64,000 nt of DNA from Hypomyces perniciosus (lineage: Eukaryota > Ascomycota > Sordariomycetes > Hypocreales > Hypocreaceae), in the NCBI GenBank assembly GCA_008477525.1, contig SPDT01000006.1, positions 2,383,501-2,447,500 on the forward strand, in the 5' to 3' direction. The notes below the pieces were generated by a model. That model saw nothing but the letters and a program-made list of their open reading frames with translations. It ran no database searches and had not been told where the DNA came from. This document shows, one piece after another, positions 44,081 to 54,827 of this stretch (positions are counted from its first letter, which is position 1; each line of letters begins with the position of its first letter). The position numbers and the translations under genes are program-made.

Positions 44081-45127
44081 ATGCTTCCGCCGATCGGCGG
44101 TGATGGAAATGGAGGAGGATTTCAGGAGGATTTGAACAATGTTCTTTGTTGTCCCGACTGCAAAGAATACCCCCCGAATTTGATCGAGGAGTTTTCTAGC
44201 GGCGACATGGTCTGTCAGAGTTGCGGTGTTGTCGTTGGTACCCGTATTATCGACACGAGGTCCGAATGGAGAACATTCGCCAACGACGACCAGGGCGGCG
44301 ACGATCCAAGCCGTGTTGGTGGTCCCCAGGATGAGTTCGTTGAGGGCCAACAGCTCGCTACGACTGTTGCCTTTTCTGAGTCCAAGGCCCACAAGGCCCT
44401 GTCTCGCACTCAGAACAACACCAACCAAGACAAAGCCCAGAAAGGTCTCATGCAAGCCTACAAGGAGATTGTGGCTCTGTGCGAGGCCATTAACATGGGC
44501 CAGAACGTCTCCAACGCTGCAAAGCACATCTTCAAATTAGTTGATAAGCACAAGTTCATGAAGGGGAAGCCACAGGAAGCCGTCATTGCTGGCTGCATCT
44601 TTATTGCTTGCCGACAGAACAACGTGCCGCGTACGTTCAGAGAAATCTTCAACCTCACGAGCGTCAGCAAAAAGGAGGTCGGCCGAGTCTTCAAGCAGCT
44701 GCAAAACTTCCTGCAGAAGCTTCAAGATACTGAAGGGGAAGGTGCTACTGGCTTGAACACAGTCACAAACTACGAGAATACATCTGTTGGTGCCGAAGAC
44801 CTATGTGGTCGTTATGTCTCACAGCTCGGATTTAAGAACCAGCAGAAGATTTCCAAGATCTCTCGGGATCTTGCTGAGCAAGCTACGGATATTTCTGCCT
44901 TGGCTGGACGATCTCCTCTCTCGGTTGCTGCCGCATGCATCTATATGGCGTGCCATCTGATGGGCGAGCCTCGCTCGTCTGCCCCCATTGCGAAGCAAAC
45001 TGGTGTTAGTGATGGCACCGTCAAGACAGCTTATAAATTCCTCTTTGCCGCACGCGAGCGACTCATTAAGAAAGAATGGCTTGAGGAAGGAGGCAAAATG
45101 GAAAACATTCCGCAAGTTCAGGTATAG
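44081..45127 (+). CDS. sua7: transcription initiation factor TFIIB
   Basis: RNA polymerase II general factor that binds TBP-promoter DNA and recruits polymerase. Single exon, 348 residues, close to yeast Sua7 (345). N-terminal zinc ribbon with CCPDC and CQSCG ligand pairs, the B-reader/linker (DTRSEWRTFANDDQGGDDPSR), and two cyclin repeats starting near LMQAYKEIVALCEAI and YVSQLGFKNQQKISKIS, with AGCIFIACRQNNVPRTFREI and AAACIYMACHLMGEPRSSAPIA. Start at 44081 is the first ATG; upstream the frame is open but lacks ATG. Confidence 0.96.
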   Translation: MLPPIGGDGNGGGFQEDLNNVLCCPDCKEYPPNLIEEFSSGDMVCQSCGVVVGTRIIDTRSEWRTFANDDQGGDDPSRVGGPQDEFVEGQQLATTVAFSESKAHKALSRTQNNTNQDKAQKGLMQAYKEIVALCEAINMGQNVSNAAKHIFKLVDKHKFMKGKPQEAVIAGCIFIACRQNNVPRTFREIFNLTSVSKKEVGRVFKQLQNFLQKLQDTEGEGATGLNTVTNYENTSVGAEDLCGRYVSQLGFKNQQKISKISRDLAEQATDISALAGRSPLSVAAACIYMACHLMGEPRSSAPIAKQTGVSDGTVKTAYKFLFAARERLIKKEWLEEGGKMENIPQVQV

Positions 45128-46572
45128 ATGTGACAGAAATGGAGAGGGCAATCTGGAGAGTATGGAGGCATATGTTTCGGCGGTTGCTACTACTATATCG
45201 GTGGCGTTTTTGGCGAAAGGGCTGGACTTGCAGAATGGACTCTCAGAGAGACGAAGGGTTGGGGTTGTGCAGCGTTCATCGGTTGATGGGGATACAGATT
45301 CTCAGGGATTTTTGGTCGAGGCCCTCTCGGGGAATGGATGCGATTTCCAGCGAATGTTTCTGATTTTGCCATATGGCAGCAAGTCAGTGCTTAGGGAGTA
45401 TTACTACGAGCAGCTCCTATTATAGCCACAATAATCGAGAAATTCAGCTTGTAGCTCGTCTGTAGAAATCTCTGTGCTAATACAGTGCCACCCGTTCCTC
45501 TTCCAAGTCTGTTTTTCATCCCTTCCAAGGTTTATGAGGTACATTATTGGCCTTGGCTGGTGAAAGGAGGAAGTGACGTCATATCTCGTGGGATCATGAC
45601 CATCAAGAGCCAGGGTGTATTATGTGGATTGATAGTTGAGTGCAGTTTGCATATGCTAATACTATGGTTAAACGATCTCCCGCTGGATTTGTTGCATTTG
45701 CTGATGTGTGTGCTTTACATAGTACATACTCATGTACGATTATGCATAGCTCGTATCCGTAAATAGATATAGCATGTATAAGGTTTTGGCAATTTGTTGA
45801 TTCCTCATCGAAAAAGGAGGCTTCGGCATACGAGACTTGGAATGGATACGAGTATTCGGTAGTATTAGCCTGTGGAGAAAGGGAGAAAGGCTAATAATGC
45901 TCCCTACTACGAAGTACTACTTCGTACTATGGGGTCAATCCTCCCAACAAACGCCACGCCAACCGCCGGGATGACATTCCTAGCACTACGGAGTATATTT
46001 TTACGCTTACATGCACGTCAAAGACCATTTCGTGGAGGTGTCGACAAGGCTGAAATGTCCAAAATGCGTTCTACGGAGTGGCCGAGAAGTGTCTCAGATG
46101 GGATCCCATGAGGACCAAATTCAATATCCCCCCTTCAAAGTCACTTATCGCCACCTCAAATCCCGTGTCAGGGGCCGCTCCAATGCCCCACGTGGCCCAA
46201 GTCCTCCAACTGGGCTGTACGGGGAGTACTACGAGTAGTATTATGTACGAGTACGCGATTCTTCTTGGCCGAAGGAACCTTTTAGAGGCAGGGATCGACG
46301 AGCTCTGACGCCAAGCACCAGCTTCGCCAGCGGACTCCCCGTAAATACTAACTGGTCTGTCTGTGTGTCTTGTCTCTGATACCTATTGGGGGGTTTCGAC
46401 AAGAAAGCAAACACGAATCATGTTTCTTCTGTTCATTTTCTTCTAGACGCTGTTACATATTGCATGCATCTGCTGTTCCGGGGCCGCCAGTGATGCCATC
46501 ATCGACCGTACAACATCGTCTTCTGTGAGTTGGGAAGGATTGGTATACGCTCGTTGTTCGCATCGCTCCATC
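45128..46572. other. intergenic region, TFIIB to P4-ATPase gene
   Basis: About 1.4 kb. Element copies at 45908-45926 (two arms facing each other) and 45986-45996, and related words near 46222-46255. No gene recognised. Confidence 0.5.
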
Positions 46573-49500
46573 ATGACAGGGAGTCTCTTCAGTACGGACA
46601 ATGCGAAGTCTCAGAAGCACGACGAAGCGAGCACCAAAGCAGAGCCCTCGGGGAAGACCTCACTGGTCAGCCGAATCCGAAATACCGTCGTGGAATCTGT
46701 TCTGCGGCGAGGACGTCTTGTCGCATCCAAGGATGGGAGACGCATACCTTTGACGATCGAGCACGAAGAACCTTTGATTGACTCTCGGCGCGGACACGCA
46801 TACATTTGCAACATCATCCGAACCTCTCGCTATACGATTTGGGATTTTGTGCCCAAGCAACTCTTCTTCCAGTTTACCCGAGTAGGGAACTTTTACTTTC
46901 TCTGCGTCGGAATTCCTCAAATGGTATGCTATACTTATTGGAGCTGGACAAATTCATCTACATTCTTCTAATTAGCCTTTCAACATAGATTCCGGACTTG
47001 TCGACTACTGGTTCCTACACCACTATTCTTCCTCTATTATTCTTCGTTTGCTTGACCATGTTCAAAGAGGGTTATGATGATTATCGAAGGCACCGACTCG
47101 ACAAGGTTGAAAACGCGAACTTTGCGACAATACTTGGTAAGACAGTCAATGACACAAACAGACTCCGGTCGACAGGTTATTTCGACCGCTTCAATCCTTT
47201 CCATACGGAAATGACTGCAGAACCTCGACCCGCCCCCACAGACGAATTTCAGGGCGTTAGATGGGTGCCCACGTTATGGGCCGATATCAAAGTCGGAGAT
47301 GTCATTCTTCTTTCGAAAGATGAGCCTGTCCCTGCCGATGTGGCTCTCCTCTATAGCGATGGCGAAAATGGACTCGCATATGTTGACACCATGGCCCTCG
47401 ACGGTGAGACAAACCTCAAGAGCAAGCAGGTGTGCCATGTCATTGAAGGATGTGACACAATCGAAGGTATCTCAAAGTGCAGGGCGGAATTTGTTGTCGA
47501 GGATCCGAACCCCGAATTGTTCAACTTCGATGGCAAGGTGATTGCCAACGGAAAGACGGTGCCGTTGACCCTCAACGACATCATTTATCGAGGGAGTGTA
47601 ATACGGAATACGACGCGTGCCATAGGAGTCGTGATCAACACTGGGGAGGAGTGCAAGGCGCGTATGAACTCCAACAGGCACCCAAAGGCGAAGAAGCCCG
47701 CTCTCGAGAGGGTGGTCAACGTCATCGTCGTCACCCTTGCGGCCTACGTCGTCCTGCTATCGGTTGGTGTCTCAGCTGGCTATATCAGGTGGCAGCAGAG
47801 GTATGAGAGGCATGCTTGGTACTTGACCGACGCCAAGGTCCCTTTCCATCAGATCATTATTGCCTTCATTATCATGTTCAACAACATCATTCCATTGTCC
47901 CTGTATGTGAGCTTGGAAATCGTCAAGATCGGACAGCTACTCCTCCTGAATTCGGACATTGAAATGTACGACGAAGAAACCGACACGCCTGCACGATGCA
48001 ACACCAACACCATTCTGGAAAATCTCGGTCAAGTTGGATACATCTTTTCTGATAAGACGGGAACCCTGACAGACAACATCATGGAATTTCGCAAAATCAG
48101 CGTAGCCGGGACTGTCTGGCTACACGAGATGGACTTGGAGGCCGATGGATATGATGGGCCATTACTAACACACAGGTCGACCCTCCAAGCAGAAGACCCT
48201 CGACACACAAGACAGAGCACCTGACCGTGGCGATTCCTGAAGGACAGTCTGTATCGGATGAGATCCCAACATCTCCTGGGCTATCTATGGGACGACGATC
48301 CTCCTCACACTGGCGCTCCACAGGGCGCCCAGACCGCGTACAACCCGGAGTCAACACTTCGGACTTGCTTGAGTATGTCAGAGTCCGGCCGCACTCGGCA
48401 TTTTCTAGAAAGGCAAAGGAGTACATCTTGGCAATGGCGCTCTGCCACTCTTGCTTACCTGAACACAAGGACCGAAAGATTGATTTCCAAGCATCGTCTC
48501 CTGATGAACTTGCATTGGTGAGGGCAGCCCAAGAAATGGGATATTCGGTCATACAGAGAAGCTCAAAGCAAATCACGGTGCAAGTAACACAGTCAGAAGG
48601 CCGTGTAGAAAGTATGAAATTTGATATTCTCGACATCATTGAGTTCAGCAGTGCGCGGAAGAGAATGTCTGTCGTGGTTCGCTATCCTGATGGGCGCATA
48701 TCAGTGATTTGCAAAGGTGCAGACTCTGCCATTTTACCACGACTGCGGCTATCTTTGCTGGCGAAGCAAAAAGCGAATGAGGTCCGGAAGAGCGCTGACA
48801 TTGAACACGAGATGCTTCGTCGCAGCGAACAGCTGGAACCGCGGAACAGCTTTGGAGGGAGACCGAGCCTGAGCGTTCGCCGAAACCCAGGAATCGAGAG
48901 AGAGAGGAATACGAGTCGACAGCCAACGGGGGGGAGCAGAAGCAAATCGTTTGAAGTAACCAAGCTGGCGCGCCCATCGGATGATCGGCCAAGACTCTCC
49001 ATCACTACTCGTGGGATGTCGCTTGATGTGTCGAGAGGCCAATATCTAACCCCCGTGTCACCTCACATGCCGCCATTAGACAGCCGCCTTGGGTTTTTAG
49101 AGGATCCCGTTATCTATGACGAGTCTGAAGTGTTCACAAAATGCTTCAAACATCTGGATGATTTTGCAACCGAAGGTCTTCGGACATTGCTCTTCGCCCA
49201 AAGATTTGTATCAGAGCAGGAGTACCAAACATGGAAGAAGCTCTACGACGATGCTTCAACAAGTCTCACCAACCGCCAGGAGAAGATCGAAGCTGCGGGA
49301 GAGATGATTGAACAGTCGTTTGAACTAGTCGGCGCAAGCGCTATTGAGGATAAGCTGCAGAAGGGGGTCCCTGAAACCATTGACAGATTGCGCCGGGCCA
49401 ATATCAAGATTTGGATGCTGACTGGCGATAAGCGGGAGACTGCCATCAACATTGCTCACTCCGCACGAATTTGCCGTCCTGGTTCGGACCTGTATATCCT

Positions 49501-50915
49501 GGATGTCACGAAGGGCAATCTGCAGGGGCAGCTTTCGGCTATGGAGGCGGATTTGCACGCCGGCTCCATCCACAGCGTGGTCGTCATCGATGGCCAGACC
49601 CTGGGTACTATTGAGAAATCCGGTGAGCTGTCACGGCAGTTCTTCTCCATTATGATTCTCGTGGACTCAGTCATCTGCTGCAGGGCATCCCCTGCGCAAA
49701 AGGCGCTCTTGGTCCGGACCGTTCGATCCATGCTGAAATCCTCCCGAGGCGAGAACAAAAGCGGACTGACTCTCGCCATTGGCGACGGCGCAAACGACCT
49801 CGCCATGATCCAAGCAAGCCACGTCGGCATCGGCATCTCAGGAAAGGAAGGGCTGCAAGCCGCCCGCGTCGCGGACTACTCCATCGCGCAGTTCCGCTTC
49901 TTGCAGAGACTGCTGCTCGTCCACGGGAGGTGGAACTACGTGCGCACAGCCAAGTTCATCATCTGCACGTTTTGGAAGGAAATGTTCTTCTACTTGCCGA
50001 CAGCGCATTACCAGCAGTTCAACGGCTATACTGGCACCTCGCTATACCAGGCAGCCAGCTTGACCGTTTTCAACACGTTGTTCACGAGTCTCTGCACGAT
50101 TTGCATGGGGATTTTCGAGCAGGACCTCCGCGCGGAGACGTTACTCGCTGTGCCGGAGCTGTACGTCTACGGACAGCGGAACATGGGCCTGAACTTTTGG
50201 AAGTACATACGGTGGATGGTCCTCGGTGCGATAGAGGGCGTAATCGTCTGGAACGGTGTCTGGGCCGGCTATGGATGGATAACACCAGGAGTCCGTGATG
50301 ATGGCTTGTACGCCCTCGGCTCACTGGTCTTTACAGTGGGAGTTTTGTGGGTGAACTGGAAATTATTGTAAGTTTGCCATCTTCCCTTACCCATGCCCTT
50401 TATGAAAAGGGGGGACCCAAAAGCTAACCGGACGGCAAAGCATTTTAGAAACCCACTTCAAGCCAGCCATCTCAATGGCCTGTTTCTTCATCACCACCGT
50501 AGGTTGGTTCGCATGGCTCGCCTTCCTCGATGGCGTGTACGCCCCTAGCCCATCTGGGAAATACGCCATCCGCAACACATTTACCAAGCTCTGGGGGAAA
50601 GACGCAGTCTTCTGGGCCACCATATTCATAGTCCTTGCGTTCCTGGGATTAATAGAAGTCTTCTTCAAAGCGATCAGGCGAAACATGCTCGTCACAGGAC
50701 TCTGGCAGTGGCCCCCCTGGCAGAGGAGGAAACTCGGGGATAATGTGGAGGAGTGGGACCTTGAGCTTTGGCAGGAGATGGAGCAGGATCCCGCAGTGCG
50801 CAGGAATCTGGAGAGAATGGCGCGGGATGATAACCCGGATGGTGATGATGATGATGCGGAAGTGGAGGATTTGGATGAGGAGATTGAGATTGACGTTTCC
50901 AGGAGAGGAAGATAG
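46573..50915 (+). CDS. P4-type phospholipid flippase (Dnf3-like)
   Basis: Type IV P-type ATPase moving phospholipids from the outer to the cytosolic leaflet. Proposed exons: 46573-46923, 46989-48113, 48176-50367 and 50441-50915, about 1380 residues. Motifs: P4 signature in NNIIPLSLYVSLEIVK, actuator LDGETNLKSKQ, phosphorylation site FSDKTGTLTDN, nucleotide-domain FQASSPDELALV and KGADS, MLTGDKRETAINIA, and hinge GDGANDLAMIQ followed by GISGKEGLQAARVADYS. The last junction restores NWKLFILETHFK. The tail is Asp/Glu-rich. I favour the Dnf3 branch from the N-terminal NIIRTSRYTIWDFVPKQLFFQF and a Ser/Arg-rich insertion in the nucleotide domain, moderately. The junction near 48.1 kb is not secure: the frame changes there and the GTCTGG donor is weak. 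Confidence 0.9.
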
Positions 50916-51256
50916 AACATGCATTTTTTTCGGTAAGGGGCGGCGGCGTTGAGGGTCAGATGGACATGCTCTTTTTTATTTATTTTCATGGGATTTTGGC
51001 ATAGAATGAAGCATACGATACCCGGTGAAAACAAATAGGCAAGGGGGACACACTTGGCATGAAAGATACCCAATGATAACAAGGCAGGTGTTCAACTGCA
51101 AAAGAATTAAATAAACAAGTATGCATAGTGCTCTCTATCTTCATGCTATTCTGTGATCTATGAGACATGACCAAATGCCCGTCCGGTAACTCCCTCTCTT
51201 GATATATCTATAAATTAAAAGTTGTAAGGTATTATGTTCAGTTAGGTAACTTAAGA
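50916..51256. other. convergent 3' flanks, no gene seen
   Basis: A 341-bp AT-rich gap between the flippase and MFS transporter stop codons. Nothing else supported. Confidence 0.5.
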
Positions 51257-53395
51257 TCAGACGCTTTTAGACATGCTAGCCTCCTTCACACTTTTGTGAT
51301 TATCAACATCCCCCTTGCCAGCAGCCGCGGTCTCCTCATCCACGGGTCTTGCGGATGACGAAGCAGGTGGGCTAGCTGGCTTCCCAATAATCTCCATGCT
51401 GCGAAATGCGATGAGCACAACAGCCAGTGAGGCTACTCCAAAGCCAAAGTTCATCCAAGACGCAGCACGGAGACCCAGGAGCGACGCAGACTCCCAAGGG
51501 CGTATACTTCCGACTTGATCGATGGGGACATTGCGGGCATTCGCCATGACAGCAGTCTGGATGGCGGTGCTGATGGCGAGGCCGATGGCCCGACCAATTT
51601 GGCCCACGGAGTTTACTATCGCACCGCCTATGGCCTGGTCCTCGCGGGGAAGAGACTGTGATGTGTATATGGAGAGGCATGGCCATATCGTGTCGGCGCC
51701 GATGACGGACAGGATCATGGCAGGGAGACCCCAGGCAAAGTAGGATGTGGATGGTGCGATCGGTACAGCGAAAAGCAAGCAAGCTGCGGAGATGGCAAAG
51801 TTGCCGCAGATGAGAATGAAGACAGTGGGGACGCGGCAGAGCAGCTGGGCGACGATGAAGACGATAATCGCGCCTCCAACACCGGTAGGGATGAAGCGCA
51901 GCATAGTTTGTAGGGGGGACAAGCCCTGGAACTCTTGGTAGTAGTAGGTGGCGTAGATGAGATAGTTGTTGAAAGAGGCAAAGAAAAGAGCCATGATAAC
52001 CATGACGGCGCTGAAGCGAAAGTTGCGGAAGATGGAAATTTTGATAAGGGGCGGTGTCGATGTCGACTGGCGAAGCTGACTGGGGGGTGATGGTGCCGCA
52101 GTCTTATTATCTTCTAAAACACCCGTAGTCGTGTTTTCCTGTGTCTCCTTTGCCTTTCCTGCTATCAATTTCCGTTCCAAATGCCACTGCCAGACAATAA
52201 AGGCGGCAATGATGAAGAGAGACACGACAATGAGCACTGGGATCCATGGGGTGGACCATCCTACAACGTTGCCCTCAGTGAGAGCAAACATGAGGGCGAG
52301 AAGCCCCACGGTGATGAGCGTAGCACCGATCCAGTCGATAGACTGGGCATTCTTGTTGTCTTTCTTAACCAGAGAGGGAGGGGGAGGGGGGATGAAGAGG
52401 ATGCCGGCAGTGGAAACGATGCCGGCCATGATTGCTAGGGCTCCAAATACCCATTTCCAGCTGGCATACTCGGCAATGAATCCGGACAAGATATTACCAA
52501 AGACGCTGCCAAGGGGGGCACCAGCGCCTGTGACGAATGGTTAGGCTTTGAGAGGAACGGATATGGAGAAGAATCAAACATACCGTAGGCGCTGAAGGCA
52601 TAATTTTTGGCTTTTCCCGGTGGGAACGTGACGCCCAAGATGCCAATCGCTGTTGGGACGTTGGCTGCAGCTCCCTGTTGACTGGTATTAGCTATCTGAA
52701 TGGACAGTGAAGCATCAAAGTCAATGAGACTGGTTCTGTTTTGCTACTCACCAGTGCATGGAGTGCCCTAAAGATGTTAAATCCAATCTCATTTGGCACA
52801 AACGCATTGGCAGCGGTTACGACTGTAACCCAGATAGAACCAAGGATGAAGATCAGACGCTTGCCATAGATATCACCCACACGGCCCCAGAATAACAAAA
52901 AGCAGCCAAACGTCAGCATGTAGGACGAAGCGATCCACTGCTGACGGCTTTGCGGTATGGAGAGGTCGCGGCCGATGCTTGGGAGAATAATGATGACACT
53001 CTGAACAGCCAGCGTCTGATTGATTGGTGCCTTGGTTAGCATGGCATGATCATTCCGATCGCGTAAGTCTAGGGACGAGTTTCAACGCAACTCACATTGA
53101 TAAACGCAGCGCCAGTCACCGTAGCCACGAGCGCAATGCTTCGCGCCTTGGAGAAGGGGATAGAGCTGCCGTCCGCATCGTCCTTGGGGTTATCGCCATC
53201 ATCAGTGGCCTCGCCAGCAGCAGTCTTAGTCTCAGTCTCAGTCTCAGTCTCATCATTATCAGCGGTGGCTGAGTATGTCGTTTGGTGATCAATCACCAAG
53301 TCCGTTTCCTTATCTCTTCCGAGTGCTGATGATGAATTTGCTGAGTTTTTCTCTCCGGCTAGCGCTGCTGCCGACTTTTCATCGCATGCCGCCAT
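51257..53395 (-). CDS. MFS drug:H+ antiporter, DHA2 family (14 helices)
   Basis: Plasma-membrane efflux transporter of the major facilitator superfamily. Exons: 53395-53096, 53015-52752, 52674-52584 and 52527-51257, giving 641 residues. The hydrophilic N-terminal tail of about 85 residues has a Thr-Glu repeat; the first helix is split by intron 1 (GAAFINTLAVQSVIIILP). The loop motif WGRVGDIYGKRLIFILG is the MFS motif A, and GAPLGSVFGNILSGFIAEY resembles antiporter motif C. The large loop between halves (residues about 340-390) is Thr/Ser/Pro-rich. Fourteen hydrophobic segments and wording close to Atr1/aminotriazole-resistance proteins place it in DHA2. Substrate unknown; no biosynthetic gene is adjacent. 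Confidence 0.9.
53221..53253. repeat. AGTCTC hexamer repeat in the MFS gene
   Basis: Four near-perfect AGTCTC units, encoding the Thr-Glu alternation in the transporter's N-terminal tail on the minus strand. Confidence 0.8.
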
Positions 53396-54827
53396 GAAGC
53401 AAGTTCAGCTTCACTTCGCTCCTTCCTCCTCTTCGGCAAGCCTCTCCGGCGATCGGCGCGTGAAAAACGGCGCCGAATTTCAATGTCTCACCAAATTCCG
53501 CGCCACTGTCGATTTGTCTCTCCGGGATCTGTACGGAGTACGTACTACGGAGTACTACCTACCTAGTAGTACGAAGTATTCGTAAACGGATTGCAAAACC
53601 AAAGGCGAGAAACAACAATAGTGCCAAAGTTGGCACTTGTTGGCGAGATGAAAATTTCGCTTTGATAGTAATAACAATAATAATAATAAATAGTAAGAGA
53701 CCTCTGATATCAATTACCAGCGACTTCGAGAAAATCCTCAGGGTCAAGGCTCCCCTTTGTACTTGGAGCAATACGAAGCTCGCCTCCCAACTTCGAAAGC
53801 CGAACTTGTATCCGCCATAAGATTTCCCCTCTTATCATATTGGCCCATGCCTATTTGTAGATAGCGCTCCCACTTCCGGCTCCCGGACGCGGAACGGCGG
53901 TTTTTTTAGGGCCGGATTGATCAACGGTATTTCATGCCGGCACTCTCTCTCCCCCTCTCCCCTCTCCCCTCACCTTCACTCACGCAGCGCGCGGCAGATC
54001 GGTTTCCGAGTTCAACATATATACGGAGTATGTACTTCGTACTTCGTAGTAGTAGTAGTAGTAGTATATGAAATATGCGTATTGGACATTGGACATTGGA
54101 CTCGGCATAGCGTGGCGTTTTGACTACTACACAACACAAGCTTGCGATTCTTCGCAATGTTTAAATACGCAATTCCGCCGTAGAATGTCGTGCCCTCATC
54201 AAAACATTTGCATTTTTTTGTTGACTGCCTATTCGCCGTGTCCACTGAGCTCTCAATCTCCATGGTGAGTGATTGCTTCATAAACCTGCCTTATAACCTC
54301 ACACCTGCCTTTCCGTAAACCGCCGCCGAGCTATAAATTCAGCCAGAACAAAAAGCTCCCCAAAAATGAATGAGACTGCACGTCAAATCACAACAAAACC
54401 AGTCATTTTTCAGTTGCCCTCGAGGCTTCTCAGAGGAACAAAAGAAGGGGAACGAGAATCAAAAATCCGTCATCCGCAGCCTCGTATCCTTTCCATTTTG
54501 CCAATGCCACCCACCCTGATACTTCTAGGTGATTCTCGAAAAAAGAAACTAAGAAAACAATCGTACACGTTCGCATGGGCGAGTGGAGATTTGAGCAAGC
54601 CATGCTCTTTTCTCCACGCCTCTTTCTCGCAAAAGGGCACACGTATGGTGCTGATTATGTTCCCTCCTCCGTGCCTCGAAATCAACCTCATTGGAGGGCT
54701 AGTGTAGTGACACAAGTCCCAATTTCATCATGATGCCTTCCTCCCGAAGCTTCGATCCACCGACTGCACGATCCTGTCCGCCTGGACGATATCGCCCTCG
54801 CCGTTTCCCATCACGGCTCCTACCCCA
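53396..54827. other. intergenic region with element cluster and TAG microsatellite
   Basis: About 1.4 kb upstream of the MFS gene and downstream of the Def1-like gene. It contains a dense set of element copies at 53531-53582 and 54021-54050, followed by a TAG trinucleotide run to about 54066. No gene seen. Confidence 0.55.
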
